A DNA stretch of 64,000 bases from Botryococcus braunii (GCA_002005505.1 MVGU01001123.1:1-64000), one strand, 5' to 3'; positions 30,019-40,314 are shown, numbered from the stretch's first letter. The notes: generated from the letters alone by a model not told the origin. Numbers and translations are program-made.

Positions 30019-33000
30019 GTGGCAGTACCGGCAATATCTGACATTAATTTGTGTCGTGGACACACGAGCGTAATCTCTCATAGTGTGTTAGGCCATCTAG
30101 AGCACAAGGCCTTATTTGATCAAGAAACTAGAATGGCAGACGTACAAACTCCTGTTCGTTTAGAATTTTTCTATGGAAAGCCCACAGAGGACCCTTTTCA
30201 GTGGCTTGAGTCTTTTGAGTTGTTCATTGAGATCAACCATGTTGTGGGCGATCGAGTTTTAAGATTTGTCAAACACGCAATGCGTGAAGAAGCATATACC
30301 TGGTTTCGTGCAAATCAAGATGACTTTAATGACTGGGATGAATGCAAGGAGGCTTTTCTCGAAAGATTTGGCCTCGACAAGGACACCCTTATGTTGAAAT
30401 TAGACACATGTGCACAACAATCTAATGAGACTGTTAGGAGTTATGCTGACAGATTCAGGAAAATAGTGGGTTATTTGCAGAAGTCTCTGCCACCCAGAAT
30501 GATAACACAACTATTCGTAAAAGGCCTAGTACCACATCTACGTGAGAGGGTTCAGATGACCTACCCCGGCAAAGGAGCGTTAGCCGACATTATAAAATTG
30601 GCAGCTGATTATGAACAAACATTCGGACACGCGCCTTTAGGGGGCATGTATTCAAGCCAGAACATACAAGTGCCGGTGCGCGAGAGGATGGATCAATGGA
30701 ATCGCCGCGCCGATGACAATGTGGATCACCGTGCACCACGCCCGCCGCCGCAGCAAAATCAGAGGGAGAACAATAGAGACAACAGAAATTGGCAGCGCCA
30801 GCGAGACTTTCCGGAGCGACGCAACCAGCAGCAACCAGCAGTACCGCCTAGACAGATTGCTCCAATCAACCCACCAAGGGAGGCACCTGCGCCACCCCCA
30901 ATTAATGACATTGACACCCTCACAAGGGAGATGGAGAGACTACGAATTCAAATCGCAGAACTACAGCGACAGCCCATAGCCAACTTCACCAAGTTTGTGG
31001 AGCATGAACAGCAACCGGAGCAACCGCCCCCGGAGCACGCCACAATAATGTATGATGGATTTACGGATCCTTTTCCCGTGTATCCTATATATGCCACTAA
31101 GAGGCCAGCAGAAAGTCCACCTGAAGCAAACCAACTGCTGCTTCGGCGCCGCCCCAACAATCTGAAGGACACCACAGTTGACCCAAGAAACATACCAAGG
31201 CCTGCCGCCCCTCGGCCTGCACCAGCTCAGAGACAACCAGTAGAACCTACAACACCAGCAGCACCCCCGCCTGCACCTGCAAGGGAGCCAGCAGCGCGTC
31301 CACATGTGGACCTTGGAGGATTGCCTCCCCTACCTAATGCCGCACGTCCCGCTGCCTACAGGAGACCAGTGGCCATCGCACCAGCAACGGCAGAACCCAT
31401 TCAGCAGATTAAAGGGCTTCCCATGAAGCTCACCGTACAAACCTACCTGAACCACATCAGCGAGGAGGAGTTCAACAAGTCAATCAAGGAGCTAAAGGAG
31501 TCCCGTGAGGAATTCCTGCGTACCAGACAGCGAGACCCGCCGTCGGCGAGAGCTACCAACACGGAAGTTATCTACGTTTCTGGAGGGACCACCTCAACTA
31601 GCGAGACTGACAACGAGGAGTCACCTTCAGCGCGAGTCCCACAATCAAACCTGCAAAGGAATCCGGTGAACACTACGGTTGCCACCGTACCCATAATCAT
31701 TAATGACTTAGTATTTGAGGATGGCATCATTGATACTGGTGCCACAAACACAATGATTTCACAATCAGCCGCACGACAGTTAAATTTAATTGATCAGATT
31801 GAGCCTTCACGTCTTAGATACTCGTGTGCAGATGGGAAAATGTCCACTCCTTGGGGCATTATTCGCAAGCTCCCTGTAGGAGTTGAGGGCTTAGTAATAC
31901 CAATTGACGTATTTGTTAGTGGAGCGACTTCTTATGATGTACTTCTTGGAACAGATTGGCTTACTCAGGCTCACGCCGAGATAAGTTTCGCAAAACAAGA
32001 AATGTCCTTTCGTATTGAACCACAAATTATGGGGAGAGTTCCCATCACTGTCATGCCTGCCAGTAAAAGCAGCAACCGATATTGCGTCGCGAGAGTCCCC
32101 GGAATAGACTTCGAAGGTCCCGCGGGTCACCCCGCCGAGCCAAGGGTACCGAGGGTACCCGGCCTACCGAACGAAATTATAAACATTGAGGACGATCTGT
32201 CAGAAGAATCCCAGGAAGAAACAGACCTTTATTCCGGGAGTGAGGGAGAAATTCCTAGTACTGAACCCTCCGATGAGGAGGAAGAGTATTCGGAGGAGCA
32301 TGAGGCTTTCTCTTCCGAAAGTGAGATTGAGATTTACAATGCGACAGTAAGCAACGAGGGTCGAGAGCTTGAGTTAGCAGCGCATCCCTACATGACTGAA
32401 GATTGGATGTTAAAAACTAGCATTTTTAGAGAAATTGAAACACAGAGGGGTCCTTTTGACCTCGACGCATGTTGTGATCTCCAAGGTCACAACTCTCAGT
32501 TACCTTTGTATTGGACCGCTGAGGACGATTGTTTACAGCAGAGCTGGACCCATTTGAGTATATATTGCAACCCACGTTTTTCGATAATTGACAGAGTTGT
32601 GAATCACTGTCTCGCGTGTTTCACCAGTAGTCCCTTTACCACTAGTGCAGTACTTGTGCTACCATGGTGGCCTTCCGCCCCTTGGTTTCCTACAGTAATG
32701 GAGGAATTTGAGATCATCAAACAATACCCTCCTGGTGTGCAGCTTTTCACAGCCCCTGGAGAGGACCCTGCAGGTCCGCGACGTCGTTCTGGCCCTACCA
32801 GATGGCCTGTCATTATTGTTCGTGTCCCCACCTCCCTTAGGAAGGAAGATCCTGGTATGCAGAAGTTGAGAGAGATAATAAATACTGAAAAGATGAAACA
32901 GGACCCCGATCCCATGTTAAAAATCACCACCGGGATGCGAAAATTGGGTCCTATGAGAGAACAAGAGATTGAGAGATCAGTACAGGAGTACAAGGATGTA

Positions 33001-34824
33001 TTTACCCCAGGTATAGTACAAGAGAGAACCACCTTAATGCACCACCGCATAGACACTGGGGATGCGGTCCCCATCAAAACACGCCCTTATCGCTTGTCCC
33101 GTTCGGAGGATCAGGTGATCGAGGAAGAAGTTCATAAACTGCTCGAGGCTGGAGTGATAGTGCCTTCCAGCTCTCCTTGGTCTAGTTCGCCTGTGTTAGT
33201 AGGCAAGCCGGATGGCTCTGTCCGGTTTTGTATTGACTACCGCCCATTAAACGCGGTTACCAGACGTGACAACTACCCCATGCCTAGGATAGACGAGACC
33301 CTAGATTCCTTAGGCCAGGGGGTGGAATACTTGAGTAAGCTTGATTGCAAGTCAGCCTTTTGGTTGATACCAATAGCCCCAGAGGACCGTGCAAAGACCG
33401 CTTCTACTACCAAAGAAGGTTTATTCGAGTTCGTATCAATGCCGTTCGGCTTGCGTAATGCCCCGGCTACGCTTCAGAGATTTGTTAACACTCTGTTGCA
33501 AGACTTAATAGGAAAGTGTTGTGTCATTTATCTAGATGACTGTTTGATATACAGCCGCACATTTGAGGACCACCTCACACATCTGAAATTAGTGCTTGAA
33601 CGCTTCCGTGCGGTGGGCTTTAGAGCCAACCCAGCCAAGTGTGAGTTATGTTGCAGTGAAGTGTTGTACTTAGGATACATTATTACGCCCCAAGGCATAA
33701 AGCCCAACCCTTCCAAGGTTGAGGCAGTTCTCAACGCAGCACCGCCGACGAACGTTACCGAAGTCAGGTCCTTTTTGGGACTTGCAAACTACTACAGGAG
33801 ATTTCTGCACAACATGGCCGCCATATCTGCCCCTTTGACGCGGCTCACGAGAAAGGGGGTTGTTTTCAACTGGACCACTGACTGCCAAGCCGCCTTCGAA
33901 GCCATCAAGGCCATGCTAGTGGATGCGCCGCTTCTACGATACCCCGACTTCAGCAAGAAATTCACGCTATATACTGATTGGCAGCCCGGAGCCGCCGCCG
34001 CTATTCTGGGCCAGGAGCTCGAGGACGGTGACCATGTGATCGCATACGCCAGCAAAACTTTACAAGGAGCAGAGCTCAACTACTCTCCAACGGATGGGGA
34101 GCTGCTTGCCATAGTGTGGGCCGTGAAGCTATTCCGCCCCTACCTCTATGGAGTTCAATTTACTATAGTAACAGACCACAAAGCTTTGAAGTGGTTACTC
34201 ACCACACGCAATTTGTCCGGCAAGCTAGCACGATACGCCATCGAACTACAAGAATATGACTTTGACATCCAGCACCGCTCGGGGACCTTGCATGGGAATG
34301 TGGACTGCCTTTCTCGTCTACGCCTACTGCCGCCCCCTGGAGTTGACTACAGTGAAGAGCCGCCGCCGCCGCCGCTAGAAGAAGAAAATATTGAGGAGAG
34401 CCGCATGCACTGCTGCTACACCATGACCTTGGACAAGGAAAATATGCCGCCCGCCAAAGACACATTGGACCAGGACCAGCCTTACCAGCCACTCGCGTAC
34501 GAGACCACTCAGCGCGGAGAGATAATAACTTCACCAACCCTACGCCGCATGACGACCCCGAAGGATGATGCACCCCCTTCCAGGGACTACCTTCCGGAGA
34601 TGAGAATTGAATCAACACCGATTTATGACCTGCCACCGCCTACAGAGACTTTGTCTGGCCGTTCTGCCGCCCTGGCCAGCCAAGAACCTATGACTACACC
34701 GCGTACGCGTTTTGACAGCCCGCCGCTTACGGAAGATGTACCGTGCCAAGTATGCACGGGAAGAGATGATGAGGAGACCATGCTACTATGTGACCTCTGC
34801 AACCACGGATACCACATCGACTGA
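30019..34824 (+). CDS. gag-pol: Gypsy G1 Gag-Pol: gag, protease, Dam-like domain, RT, RNase H, PHD finger (ends at TGA)
   Basis: 1601 codons; the likelier start is MADVQTPVRLEFFYGK at 30133. Domains: retrotransposon gag (about 45-200), Arg/Pro/Gln-rich tail without a CCHC knuckle, protease IIDTGATNTM (Asp 572), an acidic Ser/Glu linker, a Dam-like domain (about 790-937: GPFDLDACCD at 812-821, NPRF at 851-854, LPWWPSAPWFP), RT (IDYRPLNAV, FVSMPFGLRNAPATLQRF, YLDD 1171-1174), RNase H (TLYTDWQPGAA where TDAS is usual, DGELLA, TDHKALKWLL), a Pro-rich linker, then a PHD finger (CQVC, LLCDLCNHGYH) cut by TGA exactly where the next zinc-binding Cys is expected. The frame continues after the stop. 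Confidence 0.9.
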   Translation: MAVPAISDINLCRGHTSVISHSVLGHLEHKALFDQETRMADVQTPVRLEFFYGKPTEDPFQWLESFELFIEINHVVGDRVLRFVKHAMREEAYTWFRANQDDFNDWDECKEAFLERFGLDKDTLMLKLDTCAQQSNETVRSYADRFRKIVGYLQKSLPPRMITQLFVKGLVPHLRERVQMTYPGKGALADIIKLAADYEQTFGHAPLGGMYSSQNIQVPVRERMDQWNRRADDNVDHRAPRPPPQQNQRENNRDNRNWQRQRDFPERRNQQQPAVPPRQIAPINPPREAPAPPPINDIDTLTREMERLRIQIAELQRQPIANFTKFVEHEQQPEQPPPEHATIMYDGFTDPFPVYPIYATKRPAESPPEANQLLLRRRPNNLKDTTVDPRNIPRPAAPRPAPAQRQPVEPTTPAAPPPAPAREPAARPHVDLGGLPPLPNAARPAAYRRPVAIAPATAEPIQQIKGLPMKLTVQTYLNHISEEEFNKSIKELKESREEFLRTRQRDPPSARATNTEVIYVSGGTTSTSETDNEESPSARVPQSNLQRNPVNTTVATVPIIINDLVFEDGIIDTGATNTMISQSAARQLNLIDQIEPSRLRYSCADGKMSTPWGIIRKLPVGVEGLVIPIDVFVSGATSYDVLLGTDWLTQAHAEISFAKQEMSFRIEPQIMGRVPITVMPASKSSNRYCVARVPGIDFEGPAGHPAEPRVPRVPGLPNEIINIEDDLSEESQEETDLYSGSEGEIPSTEPSDEEEEYSEEHEAFSSESEIEIYNATVSNEGRELELAAHPYMTEDWMLKTSIFREIETQRGPFDLDACCDLQGHNSQLPLYWTAEDDCLQQSWTHLSIYCNPRFSIIDRVVNHCLACFTSSPFTTSAVLVLPWWPSAPWFPTVMEEFEIIKQYPPGVQLFTAPGEDPAGPRRRSGPTRWPVIIVRVPTSLRKEDPGMQKLREIINTEKMKQDPDPMLKITTGMRKLGPMREQEIERSVQEYKDVFTPGIVQERTTLMHHRIDTGDAVPIKTRPYRLSRSEDQVIEEEVHKLLEAGVIVPSSSPWSSSPVLVGKPDGSVRFCIDYRPLNAVTRRDNYPMPRIDETLDSLGQGVEYLSKLDCKSAFWLIPIAPEDRAKTASTTKEGLFEFVSMPFGLRNAPATLQRFVNTLLQDLIGKCCVIYLDDCLIYSRTFEDHLTHLKLVLERFRAVGFRANPAKCELCCSEVLYLGYIITPQGIKPNPSKVEAVLNAAPPTNVTEVRSFLGLANYYRRFLHNMAAISAPLTRLTRKGVVFNWTTDCQAAFEAIKAMLVDAPLLRYPDFSKKFTLYTDWQPGAAAAILGQELEDGDHVIAYASKTLQGAELNYSPTDGELLAIVWAVKLFRPYLYGVQFTIVTDHKALKWLLTTRNLSGKLARYAIELQEYDFDIQHRSGTLHGNVDCLSRLRLLPPPGVDYSEEPPPPPLEEENIEESRMHCCYTMTLDKENMPPAKDTLDQDQPYQPLAYETTQRGEIITSPTLRRMTTPKDDAPPSRDYLPEMRIESTPIYDLPPPTETLSGRSAALASQEPMTTPRTRFDSPPLTEDVPCQVCTGRDDEETMLLCDLCNHGYHID

Positions 34825-35460
34825 TTGGAGCCTGCACTGGCCCCGGTACCCAGGGGACCCTGGCTATGCCCTTTATGTGAACAGATTGCAGATGCCGTCC
34901 CCACTCGTGACATTGTGGACGATGAAGAAGTACTTGACTACCTAGCCGCCCTTGAAAGCCCTGGAGCTTGGGACCGCAAGCTACCTGACATTCTTCTGGG
35001 GTACCGGACGAGTCCCCAGGGTTCCACCAAGCACAGCCCCTTCCGGTTGTTGTACGGAAGAGCAGCCACCCTACCTATCGACAACAAGACCTTACCAAGC
35101 ACCACGCCGGACATGGCAGGCGGGGAAGGAAGTTGCCCCCGCGAGAGACATCAAGAGGAGATAGCAGCCGCCCACACCAACATTTTGCGCGCCCAAGAGC
35201 GCCAGAAAAGAGAATACGCTCCGAAGCTGAAGCCCACCAAGCGTGGACGAGAGATTGAAGAAGGGCTACGTAACCTACAGCCTGGAGACTTAATAGCCGT
35301 CAAAAATCGAAAGAAGCACAAGTTGGCCCCACCCTTTGTGGGCCCCTTCATCTTCAAGGAGTACTACGACGACAGCACGCTTGTTATCCAAAATTCTAAA
35401 GGAAAGATGTGGAGGGAATCCATCCACACTATTGGAAAGTACCATCACGACCGCCGTTAA
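34825..35460 (+). pseudogene. pol: Gypsy G1 PHD finger end and integrase C-terminal remnant
   Basis: In frame with the preceding ORF: LEPALAPVPRGPWLCPLC completes the PHD finger. After DDEEVLDYLAALESPG the reading jumps to the C-terminal part of a gypsy integrase (WDRKLPDILLGYRTSP, HSPFRLLYGR, LQPGDLIAVKNRKKHK, GPFIFKEYY). The HHCC zinc region and the D,D,E core (roughly 250 residues) are missing, so the element cannot integrate by itself. Ends TAA. Confidence 0.86.
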
Positions 35461-35722
35461 AATCCAGCCTGAGAGTTGGCTTGAGAACAAACAAGCAATA
35501 TAATCTTATTGAGAATCATACAAGACTGAATGACATGAGCAATAGTACTTTTTAAATAAAGGAGTTGTGACTCCCTGTGGAGGACAAGCTACACTTGAGA
35601 CACCTGCATGATGTACCTTATGCTCGGATGACCGTACCTTATCTTTATAACCCAGAACCAGAAAGACGTTTCACAGTCTTTCTCTCCTTTTAGGAGGGGG
35701 GGGGGGGAAAGCACGCTACATA
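35461..35722 (+). other. Gypsy G1 3' untranslated region and polypurine tract
   Basis: Non-coding. A purine run AGGAGGGGGGGGGGGGAAA at about 35692-35710 fits a polypurine tract, followed by GCACGCTACATA and the LTR start TGTCGTG. The sequence AAGCACGCTACA (35709-35720) recurs at 38150-38161, right after the 3' LTR. Confidence 0.6.
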
Positions 35723-38032
35723 TGTCGTGAAATGGCGTGTGGCTGTGACTGCAAGTGGACAAGCAATAATTGTTGTGCTTCATGGTGCAAAATCAGTAGA
35801 AATAAGATGCCGACGGAAAAGAGACATTTGACAGCTCGGAATTGAGTGGAAAATTGTGATGGTACACCTTCGTCCCGTTGGGGAATAAGACCTAGAAAAT
35901 TGGCGACCTTTTACCATGTAGGCTCCCGATTCTGGTCCCTTTCTAGACCAATTAGGACCCTCAGGAAGTCCCGTGTTACGGAGTACAGCCAGAAGTAGAC
36001 ATTGGCTTCAGACTGAATAGATTTACCTTCTCGTGGGTGCTGTGTGGTGTCGGCCCATGGAAGTGATCGGCACTTAAAGGCACCTACCGATAGATGCCGA
36101 CGGATGTACCTGAACCTAAAGATTGATGATTTGGCAATTCAAAGCCGTTCAAGACCGCTTCTGATATATTCTAAAAGGTTAGCTGCGTGAGAGCTACGCC
36201 GGTATGCACATGAAAGCGCCGGTTGCCTATATAAAGAGGGATGCATGAAAGAAATCCAATAATTGCAACACAAGCAGCTGTGGATGCTCTCAGTTTTGGA
36301 TGCTCTCTGTCAGGATTAGGATCCCTCCCACCACCCTCCTTTCAGCTTACATTCCCCCATTAATTGGGATGTGGCAAGATGAGGTCGTTTGAACCTTCCA
36401 AGAAATCCCAGCAACCATGGACCTCACGTTGTGTTTCCTCGTTTACAAGACAGGGAGCCTTCAAAGTACACTACTAAAGACCTTGGTCATTGTCATAGAC
36501 TCATGTGACTTATAACACAATCAGCCAGTTGCAGTGTCAACATACAGAAATTGGTGGAAAGCAACAGGTTAGCAGTTCTCAAAGAGGTGCGATGACATAC
36601 AAGCACAGTTATGCATGTCATTTAGAATGGACTCATATTCTAATTGGTCTCATATTAAAGCTACGGGTATGTAATCTACACCATATGACTTGTTGGATTG
36701 CTGTATAACTGGTAACGAGCGAAAAAAGAAATTGTGCACAGGCTCTTGGACATCAAATCCCTTGCCTCTGGGCCAATTTTCAAGTTTGTCATACAATATG
36801 ATTGTAGTTGCAGAAGTTAAACCAAGAGGATTACGTGTGCCAAAAAGACAGTTTGATGACATCGAGAACCCAGGCTTCCTGTGTGAACCGAAACTTGTGA
36901 AGAACCCAGGACTGAAATCAATCCAACTACAAAATGCTTAATGCTTGAAAACACAGCTCACCAGGATAAACCTATACTTCGACTGCGCAATCAATTCGAG
37001 TTTCAGCCGCCACCTACGGTGCCTATGTCACCATCAAGTACCCATGGAATCTGACATTAAAGCAGGACTTACAGCTAGCTTTAAAAAGCCCAACGATACC
37101 AGCAATACAGTGCTCGCCCCGATCAGTGAAGCTGCTGCAGTGATTCAGGCTTTACTGAAACTCTGATATATTATCTGTTTATCTAGAACGCCTATGTGAC
37201 ATTCCAACGGATGGAAAATATGCTGGTTCCTCCGCAGGACTAGCCCGTCAGACTAGCCCGTCAGCAATCCGTTCGAGTCGGATTCAGACCCGGCCTACAC
37301 AGACAGTCAGCAACAGTACATGGCAGCAGTATTCAGGTGGCGGCATGTGTGCTGCAGCAGATGAGCCAGGCAGCATGATGACTGCTGGCTAGGTTCCAGA
37401 TGGCCAGCTTATTGCACAGATGAGCCAGCAGCATGATGAGCTGCTGCTAGTTCTTGCAGATGGCCAGATTATTGCAGCCAGATGAGCCAGGGCAGCATGA
37501 TGAGCTGCTGGCTATGTTATTGTGAAATGGGGATGACGAAGCTGGCGTGGGAGTAGCCACAGAGTAGACACTGGTGAACAAAGCGATGGCAGCAGGGCAG
37601 TGGCAAGTCATATCTGCAGGCTGCTGTGGGCGGCCGCTACGTAGCCGCAGATCCATGAGTCTTATGGCCATTCAAGTGGGCCCTGCAGAAGGCCAGATTA
37701 CCATTGTGACTTTGCCGTACTTTCGGGTTTCACGTTATATCCATATACATATATGCAAGGAGGGACGGACGGACACAGGGAGGGATGGGGGGTGGGAGGG
37801 GGAACGGAGGGATTGTTCGAACGGGAGTTGTGTGTGTCCGTGTGCATGTGTGTTGTGGGCGTGCGTGCACGCGTGCGTGTGTTGTGTATGTGGGAAGGGG
37901 GAGGTGTGTGGGCGGGAATGAGGGAGGGTGCCTACAGAGGTTGAGTGTGAGGGTGCATGTGTCCGCACACGCAGTGTGGTTTGTGTGTGTGTGGTGTGTG
38001 TGTGTGTGGTGTGTGTGGTGTGTGTGTGTGTG

Positions 38033-38072
<40 letters not shown>

Positions 38073-38150
38073 AATTGTGCAGTGTGAAAGAGTGCAAAGA
38101 CCATTTAAACGCCAAAAAATTTGGATACCGTTGGGCACGGGTACCCTATA
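35723..38150 (+). repeat. 3' LTR-like block of gypsy G1 with unrelated middle
   Basis: Begins TGTCGTGAAATGG and matches the 5' LTR to 36244, ends GGGTACCCTATA and matches its last ~50 bp (38100-38150). The ~1.85 kb between has no counterpart in the 5' LTR: it holds imperfect repeats of a GATGAGCCAGxCAGCATGATG unit (about 37360-37515) and a (GT)n/(GA)n microsatellite (about 37975-38073). It is either an insertion with local deletion or a recombinant LTR. The flanking 12-bp direct repeat is too long for a gypsy target duplication. Confidence 0.65.
37975..38073 (+). repeat. (GT)n/(GA)n microsatellite
   Basis: Long TG/GGTG runs followed by a GA run. Open frames of His-Thr or Val-Cys repeats across it are artefacts of the repeat. 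Confidence 0.9.
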
Positions 38151-39041
38151 AGCACGCTACAAGTGCTTGAAATCACTCTAACAGCAAGCCCCCTCAGAAT
38201 AAACCTTAAAGCCCTTTTCTGGTTGTCAAACTGAATCACTCACGCAACGTTACACTTCTGCGTCACGCAACGTTGCACTTCTGCACACCGGCGCAACGCA
38301 ACCGCGATATTTTAAACGGCACACCTCGCACTTAGTTAAATATCATGAAAAGCATCCAGATGGCTTTGGGGGGGGGGGAAGATGCCATGGAAGAAATGTC
38401 CTGAAATCTTCACTGTTTTATTGTTGTCATTGCTGCATGCACTGTTTTATTCATATTTGTACTCGCATACACATTTTGGCAACATGCATTACCTTGCTGG
38501 AACCTTGGCTGGAAAGTGGGTACATCCCATAAGTACTCCCATGGTTCACTCTTTTATATTCGTGGATGTGTACGAGTACCTGTACGTGTACGAGTACCTG
38601 TACGTGGACGAGTACCTGCACGTGGACGAGTACCTGTACGTGGACGAGTGCCTGTACGTGTACGAGTACGTGGACGAGTACCAGTACGTGGACGAGTACC
38701 AGTACGTGGACGAGTACCTGTACGTGGACGAGGACCTAGTACCTTTCCTTGGACGGGACGAATGACCCGCATGGAGATCAACACCTTTCTTGGCTGTGAG
38801 CCATTTTATGGAGCACTTTGCACCATTGGTACCAGGAGCCCCGTCATCCCTCATGAAGTACCAGGATGGACCATCTGCCACCTGTACGGGACTGGTCACC
38901 TCTCGTAATTGTAACGGAGCCAATTCTGGCCATATCCTGATCCGGATCGGAGCGGCCTTCATTAGCCGATTCGCCGGTCGGAGATCGTCAGAAATTGCGC
39001 ACGGTCATCTCTCTCTAAACTTTCTCAAGTTGTACTTCATC
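38151..39041 (+). other. Non-transposon-like stretch with minisatellite
   Basis: No recognised gene. A short direct repeat TCACGCAACGTT(A/G)CACTTCTGC occurs near 38240-38284, and a G-run lies near 38369. The minisatellite of unit TACGTGGACGAGTACCTG at about 38563-38738 is listed separately. This may be host intergenic DNA upstream of the exon-like frame at 39042. Confidence 0.5.
38563..38738 (+). repeat. 18-bp minisatellite
   Basis: About nine imperfect copies of TACGTGGACGAGTACCTG, with 12- and 18-bp spacing variants. It is open in several frames because the unit is a multiple of three. Confidence 0.85.
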
Positions 39042-39404
39042 ATGCAAGATCAACCCAAGCCAAAGCAACCGGCACGCAAAACTGTTAAAGCAATCAGGGC
39101 GGATGATTACAAAGCTTCCCTCCTTAGGATTATCGCTAGGCTTGAGGGAGCAGACAAAAGTGAAAGTACTGATGCCCAGCTTATCAGTACTGCTGCGGCA
39201 GATTATGAGAACGTCAAGACAGACATCCGTGTCCTCAGCAACGTTTTATTCATTCATGAAGACATCAATCGTGGCGTTCAGGGTTGGCAGTCTTATATGC
39301 TGGATCCCTTAAGTAATATCACACGGGATGTGCAAAAAGATGAGGTATGGGGGTTTTCCCCTTTTTGTTCACCACATATATGTGATGGTGCTTCGCGTAC
39401 TTAA
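39042..39404 (+). CDS. Hypothetical protein frame, possible first exon of a host gene
   Basis: Unrecognised. From the ATG at 39042 it reads MQDQPKPKQPARKTVKAIR, then a helical, charged segment (LLRIIARLEGADKSESTDAQ, YENVKTDIRVLSNVLF, INRGVQGWQSYMLDPL) with normal amino-acid composition. After DVQKDE there is a GTATGG, a good splice-donor shape, and the reading beyond becomes Phe/Ser/Cys-rich, so the exon may end at about 39341. It is not related to the retroelements here. The longer open frame reaching back to 38790 is probably not coding. Confidence 0.4.
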   Translation: MQDQPKPKQPARKTVKAIRADDYKASLLRIIARLEGADKSESTDAQLISTAAADYENVKTDIRVLSNVLFIHEDINRGVQGWQSYMLDPLSNITRDVQKDEVWGFSPFCSPHICDGASRT

Positions 39405-39642
39405 GCTTGTTGTAGATTACACGCAATCTAAGTCCGTACGAGCACGTGTGTGTAACTCGCGTTAGCAGTACGTGCAGATCACCAGTAACGGATCGCCTTT
39501 ACGGCGCCCGGCTGCTAACTGATCCTCATATTTATACTAGGGGTTAAGAGGATATTCATAGGAACATGTGTGCTTGTGGCTCTGCGGTAAGGTCTACAAG
39601 AACCTTTGAGCTAGAAGGAAACTGAAAGGGAATAACTCCACA

Positions 39643-39942
39643 GGATGGCATTTTGAGGAAAATGAGTGGGCTCGGAGTCAAGGAAGGAAGGATTAGCAAG
39701 ACGCAGAAAAATAGACTCTAAAAAGAAAAGGAAGAGCTGAAGCAAGCAACTGCCGCATATTTCAGGAAGAAGAAGGCTATAGTGGCAGAGAACCAGCACT
39801 CCAATGCAGCCAAGACCCAAGATGTTACCATGGGAGATGCAGAAGCAATTGACAAGGCCAAAGACGAAAGGGAGATCAGTGATGAGTTGGAGAAGGCTGA
39901 AATCACCAAGCCTCTCTTGGAATTCAAGTACTATGCAGTTTG
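39643..39942 (+). pseudogene. Exon-like frame, Lys/Glu-rich, with one internal TAA
   Basis: After a possible acceptor (CCACAG at 39637-39642) the frame reads DGILRKMSGLGVKEGRIS..., hits TAA at 39718-39720, then continues open (EKEELKQATAAYFRKKKA, VTMGDAEAIDKAKDEREISD, ITKPLLEFKYYAV) to TGA at 39940-39942. The composition suggests a coiled-coil segment. It could be a later exon of the gene starting at 39042, or a gene fragment. 39405-39642 and 39943-40314 show nothing further that I can identify. Confidence 0.3.
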
Positions 39943-40314
39943 AAGGTCCTGGATGAACTGATCCATGTTTTGTGTTTGCTGTTTACGAGAACTTAGTTGC
40001 TCTACAGCTACATGCAGACAAAGGTAACTAGCATGAGACATTTTCATATGATTTATAGTTCCTGGTGTATCAATATGCTAAGGGAACTGCAGCAATGCAG
40101 TGATTTATTCCAGCTATGTCATGATTTATCTCAATCTGGTTTAAGACTCTGCAGTTTGAACAATTAAAGGCTACAAGGTGTACAGCAGTTAGCCTTATTG
40201 GACATGTCATAGTATTGTTATATGGTATGGTACAATGGTCAGTGATGGACAGGCGGTACTCTGGTTTGAACCACTCCAAATCCTTGCAAGAGGATCAATT
40301 GTAGATTTTGTTCA

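Larger units (their letters stand above)
20684..38150 (+). mobile_element. Ty3/gypsy LTR retrotransposon G1 with Dam-like domain and PHD finger (defective)
   Basis: Plus-strand gypsy element: 5' LTR (20684-21470 + 28610-29211, split by copia B), PBS starting TGG at 29212, long leader, gag-pol 30019-34824, integrase tail to 35460, polypurine tract, 3' LTR-like block to 38150. RT precedes the integrase remnant, which defines Ty3/gypsy. No matching target duplication is found at the two outer ends. Defects: TGA in the PHD finger and loss of the integrase catalytic core. Confidence 0.85.

Noticed and set aside
34822..34824. TGA as selenocysteine in the PHD finger
   Set aside because: No SECIS-like structure was recognised, and the element is already defective through its integrase deletion; a nonsense mutation is far simpler.
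37735..38115. Long open frames of His-Thr or Val-Cys repeats
   Set aside because: They are translations of the GT/GA microsatellite in several frames at once; there is no gene signature.
35709..38161. AAGCACGCTACA pair as target duplication of a Mutator-like element
   Set aside because: The enclosed block lacks terminal inverted repeats and its ends match the G1 LTR, so it is treated as an LTR with an odd junction.
38563..38738. CRISPR-like array
   Set aside because: The 18-bp units are contiguous and imperfect, without unique spacers; it is a minisatellite in a eukaryotic context.
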